Shown here: positions 47,821 through 56,838 of the stretch, one piece after another
Layout: the number at the start of each line of letters is the position of its first letter
How positions within the stretch are numbered: position 1 is the stretch's first letter
Source of the DNA: Rhizobiales bacterium Ga0077537
Lineage (GTDB): Bacteria; Pseudomonadota; Alphaproteobacteria; Rhizobiales; Hyphomicrobiaceae
Length of the DNA stretch: 64,000 nucleotides
NCBI GenBank assembly: GCA_001464955.1
Contig: LNEM01000009.1
Location: 473,148 to 537,147, forward strand
Reading direction: 5' to 3'
Translations under genes and position numbers: made by a program
The notes under the pieces: generated by a model
What the model saw: the letters and a program-made list of their open reading frames with translations, nothing else
Told to the model about the DNA's origin: nothing
Databases searched by the model: none

Positions 47821-49197
47821 ATGATGCGTGGTCCAAGAGTTCATTTCGTCAATCGGTACTTTGCGCCTGATCATTCCGCGACCAGCCAAGTCCTGTCGGG
47901 AATAGCATTCTCGCTGGCGCGCGGCGGCTACGATGTCCATGTGTGTACGAGCCGGCAACTCTACGAGAATCCCGGCGCGTCGCTTGCTCCCCGCGACGAG
48001 ATCGAGGGAGTGGCCGTCTCACGGGTGGCCTCGAGCCGGTTCGGCCGATCGAGCGTGCCCGGACGGGCTTGCGATTACATCACGTTCTACCTGAGCGTCT
48101 TGCTGCGATTGCTGGTCGAGGTGCGGCGTGGCGATATCATCGTCGCGAAGACGGACCCGCCGCTCCTCTCCATCGTGTTGTGGCCGGTTGCGTTCCTGAA
48201 GGGCGCCCAACTCGTCAACTGGATGCAGGACATATTTCCGGAAGTCGCCGCCCATTCGAAGATCGGTGGCGGGCTCGGCCGATTGATCTTTCGCGCTCTT
48301 GTGCCGGTGCGCAACTGGAGCATCCGGCTGGCCCAGCGCAGCGTCGCCATCGGCGAGGGCATGCGTGCACGGTTGCGGGACCTCGGGGTCGCCGACGATC
48401 GGATCCGGGTCATTTCCAATTGGGCCGACGGCCAAGTGATCAAGGCATCCGACCAGGGGGCCGTCGCACGCCGTGTCGAGTGGGGTTGGGACGGCAAGAT
48501 GGTCGTCGCGTACTCCGGAAACTTCGGGCGCGTGCACGACGCCGAGACGATTCTCGAGGCCATGGAGCGCATCTCGCGGCGCCGCAATGCCGACGGATTG
48601 CCGGATATCCTGTTCGCCTTCATCGGGGGTGGAGCTCAGCGCGCCTATCTCAAGGCCGAGTGTGCCCGGCGCGGGCTGACGAATGTCGAATTTCGCCCCT
48701 ATGAGCCGCAAGAGCGGCTTTCGGTTCTCCTCTCCAGCGCCGACGTGCATCTGGTGACCTTGCGGCCCGAGTACGAAGGGCTCGTCGTGCCCAGCAAGGT
48801 CTACGGCATCCTGGCGGCGGCGCGGCCAGTTCTCTTCGTTGGTGCGCGGGACGGCGAAGTGGCGCGTCTCGTCGATCGGTTCGGATGCGGTGTCGCCGTG
48901 GCCGCTGGCGACGGGGGGCGGCTGGCAGATGCCATTCTCGGGCTCGCCGCCGATCGAGGACTTCGGGAGACGCTCGGAGGCGCGGCGCGGCGTGCGTTCG
49001 ACGCCAGCTACACACTGCAGATCGCGACCCTGAAGTGGCATTCGCTGCTTTCAGAACTGACGGTTCTTTCGGGAGCTGCCAGTGTGCCGGCGTTTGGTTC
49101 TGGAGGCGATCGGGTCGCGGGGTTGACGACCCCACTCCCACCAGTTCGTGAAGCGGCGCGCGCACTCGAGGCTCCGTCGGAGAAGATCGGAGGGTGA
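47821..49197 (+). CDS. Family 4 glycosyltransferase (WbuB-like)
   Basis: The 458-residue transferase has a GT-B fold. The N-terminal domain opens with RVHFVNRYFAPDHSATSQVLSGIA and includes DIIVAKTDPPLLSIVLWP and LVNWMQDIFPEVAAHS, typical of WbuB/fucosamine-type transferases. The C-terminal domain has VVAYSGNFGRVHDAETILEAM and EYEGLVVPSKVYGILAAARPVLFVG, where the donor nucleotide-sugar binds. The last ~40 residues are Pro/Ala-rich and dispensable-looking. GGAG lies just before the ATG at 47821; a second ATG follows immediately. It opens the surface polysaccharide locus and transfers an unidentified sugar to a lipid-linked glycan. Confidence 0.88.
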   Translation: MMRGPRVHFVNRYFAPDHSATSQVLSGIAFSLARGGYDVHVCTSRQLYENPGASLAPRDEIEGVAVSRVASSRFGRSSVPGRACDYITFYLSVLLRLLVEVRRGDIIVAKTDPPLLSIVLWPVAFLKGAQLVNWMQDIFPEVAAHSKIGGGLGRLIFRALVPVRNWSIRLAQRSVAIGEGMRARLRDLGVADDRIRVISNWADGQVIKASDQGAVARRVEWGWDGKMVVAYSGNFGRVHDAETILEAMERISRRRNADGLPDILFAFIGGGAQRAYLKAECARRGLTNVEFRPYEPQERLSVLLSSADVHLVTLRPEYEGLVVPSKVYGILAAARPVLFVGARDGEVARLVDRFGCGVAVAAGDGGRLADAILGLAADRGLRETLGGAARRAFDASYTLQIATLKWHSLLSELTVLSGAASVPAFGSGGDRVAGLTTPLPPVREAARALEAPSEKIGG

Positions 49198-49234
49198 ACG
49201 CTGGCGATGTGAGGGGGCGGATCCCTCCGGTCGG

Positions 49235-49867
49235 TCAGCCCAGTTGAGCCGTCGGGAGCAGTTCGCTGCCCCGGCCGCGGACCCAATACCAGGCCAAGCC
49301 CATCCATTCGTGCAGCGATGAACGAATGGCGCTTTCCGGAGCCTCCGGCAGGTCTGCGACGGGCCACGTCAGCACGTCGAACCCGACCCGCCGGAATACC
49401 GCGACGGAACGGGGCATATGGACGGCCGAGGTGAGCAGAAGCCATCTCTCCCCGGCTTGCCGTTCGACGAGGCGGCTTGAGTTGCGGGCGTTCTCGTAAG
49501 TGGTTTGGGACAACGTCTCGATGGTCACACGGGCTGGATCGATACCCGCACCGAGGCCGTGCCATACTTGGGCATGTGGTCCGGCTCCACTGACAAACAC
49601 ACGCAGATGGGGCCATCGTCTCGCGAGGCGGCCGGCCTCACGCAACCGTTCGATGCCGCCACCGAGCACCACGAGCCCTTTGACGCCTGCGAGTTCATGC
49701 TCCGGAAGGCGCTGAAAGCGGCTTTCGAGTGGTTGTGCGACCATCTTCGCCACGCGCCCGCCGACCGAGGACGACAGACTGATGGCGTGCGCCATGAAGG
49801 CGAGTTGCAGGACCAGTACGATCCCGGCCGTCAACGCCAGCCACTCTCGTCTTCGACTTGAAGTCAT
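49235..49867 (-). CDS. YdcF/ElyC-like (DUF218) membrane-anchored protein
   Basis: The 210-residue protein has one N-terminal membrane segment (about 9-27, WLALTAGIVLVLQLAFMAHA) and a DUF218 domain: GVKGLVVLGGGIERLREAGRLA, VFVSGAGPHAQ, TTYENARNSSRLV and WLLLTSAVHMPRSVAVFRRVGF. Members such as ElyC and SanA act in envelope polysaccharide or peptidoglycan metabolism. MTSSRRREW at 49867 has AAGGGCAGG upstream; a start 25 codons earlier (49942) lacks a binding site but cannot be excluded. The gene opposes its neighbours within the glycan locus. Confidence 0.85.
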   Translation of the reverse strand: MTSSRRREWLALTAGIVLVLQLAFMAHAISLSSSVGGRVAKMVAQPLESRFQRLPEHELAGVKGLVVLGGGIERLREAGRLARRWPHLRVFVSGAGPHAQVWHGLGAGIDPARVTIETLSQTTYENARNSSRLVERQAGERWLLLTSAVHMPRSVAVFRRVGFDVLTWPVADLPEAPESAIRSSLHEWMGLAWYWVRGRGSELLPTAQLG

Positions 49868-50164
49868 TGCCTGCCCTTCGTGCGGCACAGGGGGAGCCAC
49901 CTTCTGCCCCGCCGCCGCCATCTGTGAATGATTCTCTGACATGGCCGCAATGAGGCAGCGCTTCGACTTGACCGACAATGGTAAATTCCGGCGCCGGCGA
50001 ACGTTGATGTCTCGACGCATCTCCGGGGCGAAACGTGCTCCGGATGAGCAGCTTCGGGGGCAGGAACGCACATTCCGGCGGCCGCTTGTTCTCCGTGGAT
50101 CACCATATGTGCTATACGGATCGTGGTGGGGCGCCTTGCGTAAAGCGTACAATTCGAGGTTCCG

Positions 50165-50674
50165 ATGAGCGGGCCGCAATGGGTGGTTGTGCGAAGTCAG
50201 CCGCACAGGGAAAATGTCGCTGTCCGCAATCTCGTACGGCAGGGGTTCGAGGCCTACTGCCCCATGCTGTTGCGGCGGGTGCGCCACGCACGCCAGACGC
50301 GTGATGTCCGTCGCCCGATGTTTCCCGGCTACCTGTTCGTCGGTATCGACCGCGAAACGCAGCGCTGGCGACCTATTCTGTCGACGTACGGGGTGTGCGG
50401 CGTGGTGACGACAGGAGCGTCACCCGGTTCCGTCCCCGATGCCTTCATCGAAGCGCTGCGCGCACGCGAGGTCGACGGGTTGATCGTGCGGCCTGGAACG
50501 CCGTTTCATCTCGGCCAGACCGTGCGGCTCAATCTGCCCGCGTTCGACGGGCTTGTCGCCGAGATCATCGGTCTAGACGACAATGAGCGGCTCCTCATCC
50601 TGATGACGGTGCTCAACCGTCCCGTGAAGGTCCGGGTGCCGGTCGCTGCGGTCTCGGAGATCGTCGGCGGCTAA
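50165..50674 (+). CDS. NusG-family elongation factor paralogue (RfaH-type)
   Basis: The 169-residue protein has an NGN domain (about 5-100: WVVVRSQPHRENVAVRNLVRQGFEAYCP, RRPMFPGYLFVGI) and a C-terminal KOW-like domain (about 115-165: GQTVRLNLPAFDGLVAEIIGLDDNERLLILMTVLNRPVKVRV). General NusG has different surroundings (secE, rplK); this copy sits inside a polysaccharide locus, as RfaH-type specialised NusG proteins do, where they suppress termination in long, unusual operons. The next gene in the same direction is the 2.5-kb DUF2793 gene 150 bases away. No ops-like element was identified. Confidence 0.88.
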   Translation: MSGPQWVVVRSQPHRENVAVRNLVRQGFEAYCPMLLRRVRHARQTRDVRRPMFPGYLFVGIDRETQRWRPILSTYGVCGVVTTGASPGSVPDAFIEALRAREVDGLIVRPGTPFHLGQTVRLNLPAFDGLVAEIIGLDDNERLLILMTVLNRPVKVRVPVAAVSEIVGG

Positions 50675-50824
50675 GTTGCGGCGGGGCGGAAGCGGGCGGG
50701 CTCAGTCCGGGGCGCAGGCGAGGCACGGCTGTGAGACTTTGGGCCGTTTCCGGGAAGACTTATCCCCGCGATGTGCGGCGGGCTTAGGCTCTGGTCCACG
50801 AGCCGACCCCGCAGGAGACCATTC

Positions 50825-53329
50825 GTGGATCATTCGCCCAATCTCGCGCTGCCCTTCATCGCCCAGGCCCAGGCCCAGAAGCACGTGACGCACAACGAGG
50901 CGCTGACGACGCTCGATGCCGTCGTCCAGATCGGCGTCATCGATCGCGATCTCGGCGAGGCGCCGGCGTCGCCAGTTGACGGCGCGCGCTACATCGTCGG
51001 GCCCGGTGCTACGGGGATCTGGACGGGTCGGTCTGGAGATGTGGCGTCGTTCCAGGATGGCGGCTGGCTCTACCACGTTCCCCGCGGCGGATGGCTCGCC
51101 TGGATCGCGGACGAAGAGCGCCTGGTCGTCTGGCATGACGGCGCGTGGATCGATGCCACGGGTGTCGGCGAGGGGCTGAATGCGATTCCGCTGGTCGGCA
51201 TCAATGCCACCGCTGATGCGACGAACCGCCTGACGGTCGCGTCGGCAGCAACGTTGTTCGATCACGACACCAGCGGCGGGCATCAGCACAAGATCAACAA
51301 GGCGACCGCCGCCGATACGGCCAGCATGCTCTTCCAGACCGCCTATGGGGGGCGCGCCGAGATCGGGACTTCGGGCGATGACGATCTCCATGTCAAGGTC
51401 TCGCCCGATGGCGTCGACTGGCACGAGGCCATCGTCGTCGACCGCGGCACAGGCGAAGTCTCGTTCCCGAATACGACGCTCGACGGCGCCGCGACGCAGG
51501 CCGTCCAGCCCGTCCTCAACCCCTACCTCCGCCGGCCGTGGGCGAAGCTCGGCGCCATCCTGCGCGGCGAGGCCAACGCCCGGCTCAACGTCGTCACGCT
51601 CGGCGACAGCGTCATGCCGCTTTTGCGCGAGCTGATCGAGCAGCGCATGAAGCTCGAGTGGGTCAATGGCGGCATTGCAGGCCGGCTGTCCGGCGAGACC
51701 GGGTTCGGCGACGACGGCAACGGCACCAGCATCACCCAGGTGACGGGAGACTTCACGCATTCGCCCAACGGCGCCTTCTGGAACCTCGCATCCGGGGGAT
51801 CGAAGTACTTCCAGGTCGGCAACCCCACCAACGACAACCCGCTGCCCGAGTGGCACAATCAGGTGGCGCTGGCGCCCGCCGCCTGCACGCGGATCGGCGT
51901 CTGGTTCACGCGCCGGTCTGGCGGCGGCACGTTCAAGGTGCAGACCTCGACCAAGACGCAGGCCGAGGTCTACACCGACGTCACGGGCCTGACGGCCGTC
52001 GACACCAGCGGCGCGACCGGCCTCGTCTACCAGGAGGTGACGGTCGCGGCGATCGACGCGAGCCGCATCCGCTTCGTCCACGTCTCCGGTGGCGACTGCT
52101 ACGTCGTCGGTGCGCTGGTGGCGGCGAGTTCGGGCATCGTGTTCCACAACTGGCACGTCGGCGGCCTCGCCCTGACGGACATGGTCGCCTCGACCCGCTT
52201 TGCCGAGCTTGCTTCGGCGACGCCCGCCGACATGATCATGACGAGCTTCCTGGACAGCCCCGGTGACTCGTCCGGATCGACGGGGCTCACGGTCGCCGAG
52301 ATGATCGACACCGTCATAGACGGCATCCGCGATGCGTTTCCGGCCACCGTCTCACCGGCCAACGCCTCTGCGTGGAACGGCACGCTCGCCGACACGATCC
52401 CGCTCGCAGCGCGGCGTGCGCCGCTCGTCCTGTTCGGCGCGAACCGCGTCTCGAACTCTGGTGCTGTCGATCAGGACGCCTACGACGCGGCGCTCCGGGC
52501 CAACGCCGAGACGAACGGGGATTGCTTCGTCGATACGGCGCGGATCATGGGCGCGTGGCGCGAGGCGTGGGACCTGGGGCTCATGTCGAACGGTGACGGG
52601 CCTTCGACATCGACGCATCCGCGTACCTTCTACTTCGGCGCGGTGGCGACGGTCTTCTTGCGCGAGACGGGGTTCATCGGCGGCGCGTTCATGCGCCCGC
52701 TGGCGCAGCCGCGCCACGACCGGGTTCAGGTGGGGCCGGCGCGTCCGGGCGTCGAGGTCGGCGGTGTCGCATTCTCGAACCGGGCCAACCGCTTCAAGGC
52801 CGGCGACAACACGACGCAATTCTCGGCGGGTCCACTCGATCTCGTCGGCTTCGGCGATATCGCGGCCATGATCCAGTCGTCCGGGTCGGTGTTCGAGTGC
52901 GGCCTCGTCTTCAACAGCACGGCGGCGAACGGCCGGCGCTACCTGATCACCTCGCAACCGGGCGGCGGTTTCATCCTGCGGGACATCACGGCGACCGGTC
53001 GGAACTTCCTGCAGTACAACGCGGCGCAGCAGTTGAACCTCGGCACGTCGAGCGGCGATTCGATCAACATCGGGCCGAAGAGCAATTTTTTTACCGGCAT
53101 CCGCCATGGCACGGTGGCATTGACGGCGGGGCAGGCGACGGTCTCCAACGCTGTCATGACCGCCAACGCCCGCGTCGTCGTCACGCGCTCGGCCCGGGGC
53201 GGCACGCCCGGCGTGACCTACGAGGTGGCGCCGGGCGCCGGGTCGTTCACGATCACGTCGCGCGACGCCGCCGACGCCATCGCGACATCCGACACGAGCA
53301 CCATCAGCTACGTGGTGGTGGAGCCGTGA
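50825..53329 (+). CDS. Phage-tail-like DUF2793 protein with central SGNH hydrolase-like domain
   Basis: The 834-residue protein has several modules. Residues ~1-115 match DUF2793 (SPNLALPFIAQAQAQKHVTHNEAL, then WLYHVPRGGWLAWI), found in alphaproteobacterial phages and gene transfer agents. About 120-230 includes HDTSGGHQHKINKA, a fibre-like linker. An SGNH-like domain (about 250-625) has G260-D261-S262 in VTLGDSVMPLLRE and H598 in STSTHPRTF; the usual Asp before that His is replaced by Ser. The C-terminus (about 640-834) ends in a tail-fibre-like beta repeat (GTVALTAGQATVSN and FTITSRDAADAIATSDTS). A GTG start at 50825 follows an AGGAGA site. No signal peptide is seen. No other phage gene is nearby. 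Confidence 0.75.
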   Translation: MDHSPNLALPFIAQAQAQKHVTHNEALTTLDAVVQIGVIDRDLGEAPASPVDGARYIVGPGATGIWTGRSGDVASFQDGGWLYHVPRGGWLAWIADEERLVVWHDGAWIDATGVGEGLNAIPLVGINATADATNRLTVASAATLFDHDTSGGHQHKINKATAADTASMLFQTAYGGRAEIGTSGDDDLHVKVSPDGVDWHEAIVVDRGTGEVSFPNTTLDGAATQAVQPVLNPYLRRPWAKLGAILRGEANARLNVVTLGDSVMPLLRELIEQRMKLEWVNGGIAGRLSGETGFGDDGNGTSITQVTGDFTHSPNGAFWNLASGGSKYFQVGNPTNDNPLPEWHNQVALAPAACTRIGVWFTRRSGGGTFKVQTSTKTQAEVYTDVTGLTAVDTSGATGLVYQEVTVAAIDASRIRFVHVSGGDCYVVGALVAASSGIVFHNWHVGGLALTDMVASTRFAELASATPADMIMTSFLDSPGDSSGSTGLTVAEMIDTVIDGIRDAFPATVSPANASAWNGTLADTIPLAARRAPLVLFGANRVSNSGAVDQDAYDAALRANAETNGDCFVDTARIMGAWREAWDLGLMSNGDGPSTSTHPRTFYFGAVATVFLRETGFIGGAFMRPLAQPRHDRVQVGPARPGVEVGGVAFSNRANRFKAGDNTTQFSAGPLDLVGFGDIAAMIQSSGSVFECGLVFNSTAANGRRYLITSQPGGGFILRDITATGRNFLQYNAAQQLNLGTSSGDSINIGPKSNFFTGIRHGTVALTAGQATVSNAVMTANARVVVTRSARGGTPGVTYEVAPGAGSFTITSRDAADAIATSDTSTISYVVVEP

Positions 53330-54155
53330 GGTGGGCCTGGCTCTGGTCCTGCTGGCGAGAGAATGCTGACTTCGAATCGATCATGACCTCGTAAGCCATC
53401 CGCATCGTCGCGTAGTGATAGCCCGGCGCGCCATCCAGGAAGCCGAGCCGAAGGACGTAGAGATAAAGAAACGTCAAGAACGGCCGCCCAGGCAGGCGGT
53501 AGGCGACGCGCTTCAGGGCTGCTCGCCGGGCCCCAGGATCGCGAGCGATCAGTTGGCCAAGGCGTAGCCGCGCGTTGCGCTCCTCTCCGAGGAGTTTCTC
53601 AGCTTCCGCCGTCGCATAGCGGGAGTGGCGCTCGTACCACCAATCCATGCCCTTATTGAAAGGATAGTGGACGAGATGCTCGCGAAGTTCGTCCGTACGG
53701 CCGCTGCATCGATAGACCTCGTTGATCTCGCGCTCCACCGTAACCATCCCGCGGCGCATGAGGCGTGGAAACCAGGTCGGATAACCGGACGATCGGCGCA
53801 GCCAGCGCCCCATGAACATGTCCTTGCGGCGAACGCGCAGCATGCCCAGATCGGCTTCTGCGGTCTTGATCCGGGTCTCGATTTCTGCTGCGAGCGCGGG
53901 CGTCACCCGCTCGTCGGCGTCGATCATGAGGATCCAGTCGTGCGCAAACGGGAGCGCAAGACCAGCGTTGCGCTGCTCGGCATAGTTCGTGAAGGGGCGC
54001 ACCACGAACTTCGCATCGAGCGCCCGCGCAAGTGGCTCTGTCTGATCGCTGCTCCCGGAATCGAGGACATGCACGTCGCTGCGCCAGGGCAGCGAGGCGA
54101 TGCAGTCGGAGATGTTGATCTCCTCGTCGAGCGTGAGAATGAGGACCGAGATCAT
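53304..54155 (-). CDS. Family 2 glycosyltransferase (lipopolysaccharide core/WaaE-like)
   Basis: The 283-residue GT-A enzyme begins ISVLILTLDEEINISDCIASL, continues with VHVLDSGSSDQTEPLARAL and the metal-binding DxD in HDWILMIDADERVTPAL, then MFMGRWLRRSSGYPTWFPRLMRRG and an acceptor-side helical region ending near YEVMIDSKSAF. It matches transferases that add heptose- or glucose-like residues (WaaE/KdtX type). Its last 26 bases overlap the 3' end of the convergent DUF2793 gene. Its ATG overlaps the acetyltransferase stop (ATGA), so translation is coupled. It is the last gene of the leftward cluster. Confidence 0.9.
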   Translation of the reverse strand: MISVLILTLDEEINISDCIASLPWRSDVHVLDSGSSDQTEPLARALDAKFVVRPFTNYAEQRNAGLALPFAHDWILMIDADERVTPALAAEIETRIKTAEADLGMLRVRRKDMFMGRWLRRSSGYPTWFPRLMRRGMVTVEREINEVYRCSGRTDELREHLVHYPFNKGMDWWYERHSRYATAEAEKLLGEERNARLRLGQLIARDPGARRAALKRVAYRLPGRPFLTFLYLYVLRLGFLDGAPGYHYATMRMAYEVMIDSKSAFSRQQDQSQAHLTAPPPRS

Positions 54156-54715
54156 CCGGGGCGCGCGCCTCGTTCACCCACCACCCGGGCCGGATTTCCG
54201 GCGACGACTGCTTGTGGCGCCACGTCCTTCATCACGACGGCACGCGCCCCCACCACGGCGCGTTCGCCGATGCGGACGCCGGGGCCGATGAACGCGTCCG
54301 CCGCGACCCAGGCGCCCGCCTCGATGTCGATGTCGCCGACGAGGAGCGTGAAGGCTGGATCGCGATGGTCATGGGTCGCAGCGCACAGGTGGGCGCCCTG
54401 GCTGACGATTGCGTCGGCGCCGAGCCGTACCTTGCCCACGGAATAGCAGATGCTGCGCGGGCCGAGGCAGCTTCCGGGTCCCATGACGAGGTTCCATGGT
54501 GCCCGGATGCGTGCGGAGGGATAGGGATGCGCGGCGGGACCCACCTCGGCGCCAAACAGCCGGAGCAGGAAGCAGCGCCACGTGTGGAGCGGGGTCGGCG
54601 AGAAGCGATAGAGGGTCGCCTGCACCGTCAGCCACGCGAGGCGGCGGGCCTTGTCACCGGTGCTCGGCGGCGGCTCGGGATGCAGGCGGCCAGGTCGAGG
54701 AAGCGGCGCGGTCAT
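54152..54715 (-). CDS. Hexapeptide-repeat acetyltransferase (WcaF-like)
   Basis: A 187-residue left-handed beta-helix acyltransferase. After an N-terminal basic stretch and TLYRFSPTPLHTWRCFLLRLFGAEVG come imperfect hexapeptide repeats (GPGSCLGPRSICYSVGKVRLGADAIVSQGAHL), the catalytic His in THDHRDPAF, and VIGERAVVGARAVVMKDV-type repeats with the end signature VVAGNPARVVG. It resembles colanic-acid acetyltransferase WcaF and probably acetylates a sugar of the glycan. It overlaps both neighbours by four bases (ATGA), so the family 4 transferase, this gene and the family 2 transferase are one coupled group. Confidence 0.9.
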   Translation of the reverse strand: MTAPLPRPGRLHPEPPPSTGDKARRLAWLTVQATLYRFSPTPLHTWRCFLLRLFGAEVGPAAHPYPSARIRAPWNLVMGPGSCLGPRSICYSVGKVRLGADAIVSQGAHLCAATHDHRDPAFTLLVGDIDIEAGAWVAADAFIGPGVRIGERAVVGARAVVMKDVAPQAVVAGNPARVVGERGARPG

Positions 54716-55899
54716 CGGGCTCTATCGATCGTCGATGGCGTCTGCTTGCCTGCCAGTCCGCCCAAGCACCACCGGTACACGGCTTCCATGTCGGTCGCGA
54801 CCTTATCCCACGAGAACTCTGCCCCCATCCAGGCGTGACCGCGCCGGCCCAGCGCATCGAGGGCATCTCGCGGCATCTGCATCGCGGCTTCGAGTGTGGC
54901 GGCGAGCGGGTCAACTCCGTGCTCGACCCACCAGCCACAGTGATTTGTTTGCAAGCCCGCCCATGGCGCCCCCTTCGTGCAGACGACGGGCGTGCCGTTT
55001 GCCAGCGCCTCCGCAACGACCATGCCGAAGTTCTCGTCGAGCGTCGGCAGCACGAAGAGATCCGCGCCCCGATAGGCCATCTCCTTTTCGCGCCCGAACA
55101 TCGGGGCCATCATCTCGGCGCGGCGGAGCCCCAGGGCGGCCGCTTGCGTGGCGAGCGTTTCGCCGTGGCCGTTCTCCGACGGGCCGACGATACGGAGGGA
55201 CCAATCCGGGTACCGGGGCTCGAGCCTCGCCCACGCTGCGATCAGGCGGTCGATACCCTTCTTCGGGTGCAGGCGGCCAAGATGCAGGATGGTCCGACGG
55301 GCTGGATCGCGGTCCTTCTTGGTGATGGCCACGTCCTCGGCAGGTGGCACATCGATGCCGTTCGGGATGATCGCGACGGGCCGCGTGATGCCCATCGCTC
55401 GAACATCCTCGCACTCCGCGCGACTGGTTGCATGGACGCAGGTGGCGTCCATCATCGCGCGGCGCTGGGCGAGGTGCCAGAAGATCTGCTTGGCGTGGTG
55501 CGAGAACTTGAGCGCGCCCTTCCCGAGCATGCCACGGGGAGAAACGATGTGGATCGCGCCATGGCGTCGGGCGGACGTTGCCGGATAGAGGTTCGGCAGC
55601 GTCCATAACCCGTGGCTATGGAGGAGCGCGCCGTCGGCCGCTGCACGATCGATGGCGGTCGACAAGGCTCGGCAGCGGTAGAGCTTCGCGGCGACCGGCA
55701 GGCTTGCACCCTCCTGGCGATAGGCCTGAACCGGGACGAGAGAGGCGGGCGGTGCCGACTGCACCGTCGTGCAACAGACTTCCGAACGCGCACCGCGGGC
55801 CGCCAGCGCTTCCGCCAGCCGCCGCACCGAATAGCTCGGCCCCGCAGCCGGGTTGTCGAGCGAGGCGATGACCTGGAGGGCTGTAAGCGGGGGTGGCAT
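54712..55899 (-). CDS. Family 4 glycosyltransferase
   Basis: The 395-residue GT-B transferase opens with LQVIASLDNPAAGPSYSVRRLAEAL and contains LHSHGLWTLPN and HIVSPRGMLGKGALK; the donor domain has TILHLGRLHPKKGIDRLIAAW and the EX7E-type LPTLDENFGMVVAEALANGTPVV. It probably extends the repeat unit on the cytoplasmic side of the membrane. The ATG at 55899 has a poor binding site. It is 68 bases downstream of the FkbM methyltransferase gene and overlaps the acetyltransferase gene. Confidence 0.92.
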   Translation of the reverse strand: MPPPLTALQVIASLDNPAAGPSYSVRRLAEALAARGARSEVCCTTVQSAPPASLVPVQAYRQEGASLPVAAKLYRCRALSTAIDRAAADGALLHSHGLWTLPNLYPATSARRHGAIHIVSPRGMLGKGALKFSHHAKQIFWHLAQRRAMMDATCVHATSRAECEDVRAMGITRPVAIIPNGIDVPPAEDVAITKKDRDPARRTILHLGRLHPKKGIDRLIAAWARLEPRYPDWSLRIVGPSENGHGETLATQAAALGLRRAEMMAPMFGREKEMAYRGADLFVLPTLDENFGMVVAEALANGTPVVCTKGAPWAGLQTNHCGWWVEHGVDPLAATLEAAMQMPRDALDALGRRGHAWMGAEFSWDKVATDMEAVYRWCLGGLAGKQTPSTIDRAR

Positions 55900-55967
55900 C
55901 AGCCTGGGGCGCGAGATGTGCTGTCGGTGACGCTCATTCGCGCCGTGTCCTTTCGTCGACTGTCAGA

Positions 55968-56786
55968 TCAATCGAGCGACGCAGGTGAGGTTGTGTAGCG
56001 TAGGACCTTTTCCGCGGGTATTGCGACAGTGCTCCATGCCGGGCCCGATATCTGCGCTGCGTCCCGCAATGATCGCTCCCCGTCGAAGAGTCGGTAGTTC
56101 GCGCGTCCAAGGATTGCTTTCATCTGGGGGGCGGTTTCCGCACCGATCTCGCAGACTATCACCGGGCGGATGTGATCCCATAGAGGTGCGGCGTTCGAGA
56201 ACACTTCGCATTCAGCGCCTTCCACGTCGCACTTCACGACGTTCGGTGCTGGAAGCGACTTCAGCACCGTCGGGATGTCGAGTACGGCAACCGACTGGAG
56301 TTCTGCTATGCTACCCTGCTGGGAGTGACCGTAGCCCTCGAGAGAATTCGAAGCGCGCGAGCGGCTCGCAATGGAGAACGATCGGATAGCGACTTCCTTG
56401 CCTATGGCAGCTGGCACGACCATGACCGGCGCGACATTCTTGGTCTGAAGCTGCACGGATCGGCGCAGTAGCTGTACGAGCCACGCGTCTGGTTCGAAGG
56501 CTGCGACGTTCCCGGTTGGTCCGGCACGGGCCGCGGCAGCGAACGTGAACAGTCCGACATTGGCACCAATATCCCAGACGGTATCCCCGGCGCCGACAAT
56601 CTCGGCGGCGTTGCGAAGCAGGGAGCTATCGACAGCGTGTAGGGGTTTGAAGAGATACTTCAGGCCTGCAGAAGGGCTGACCACGATCGTCTGGTCACCA
56701 CGATCGGTTTGGAGCCGTCGCTTGAACGACCAGTTTCGCGTCGTTGTCTCGAGGAGCCGTCTGGCAGTCAGATTGAAGGACGTCAC
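55968..56786 (-). CDS. FkbM-family SAM methyltransferase
   Basis: A 272-residue class I methyltransferase. The SAM motif is DTVWDIGANVGLFTFAAAARAG (about 65-87), with acidic VAAFEPDAWLVQLL, and the FkbM signature NVVKCDVEGAECEVF (about 180-194), typical of enzymes that O-methylate sugars in surface glycans. A GTG start at 56786 was chosen because GGAG lies seven bases upstream; a TTG at 56813 is alternative. By eye this gene is less GC-rich than its neighbours, suggesting separate ancestry. It lies between two glycosyltransferase genes. Confidence 0.88.
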   Translation of the reverse strand: MTSFNLTARRLLETTTRNWSFKRRLQTDRGDQTIVVSPSAGLKYLFKPLHAVDSSLLRNAAEIVGAGDTVWDIGANVGLFTFAAAARAGPTGNVAAFEPDAWLVQLLRRSVQLQTKNVAPVMVVPAAIGKEVAIRSFSIASRSRASNSLEGYGHSQQGSIAELQSVAVLDIPTVLKSLPAPNVVKCDVEGAECEVFSNAAPLWDHIRPVIVCEIGAETAPQMKAILGRANYRLFDGERSLRDAAQISGPAWSTVAIPAEKVLRYTTSPASLD

Positions 56787-56838
56787 CGGGCATCTCCGCG
56801 GGTCGTGGCCCAATCAGGCTTCAGGTGGGACGTCGGGC

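Noticed and set aside
50825..53329. Prophage or gene transfer agent cluster
   Set aside because: Only one tail-like protein is present; no capsid, portal, terminase, integrase or lysis gene is seen on either side.
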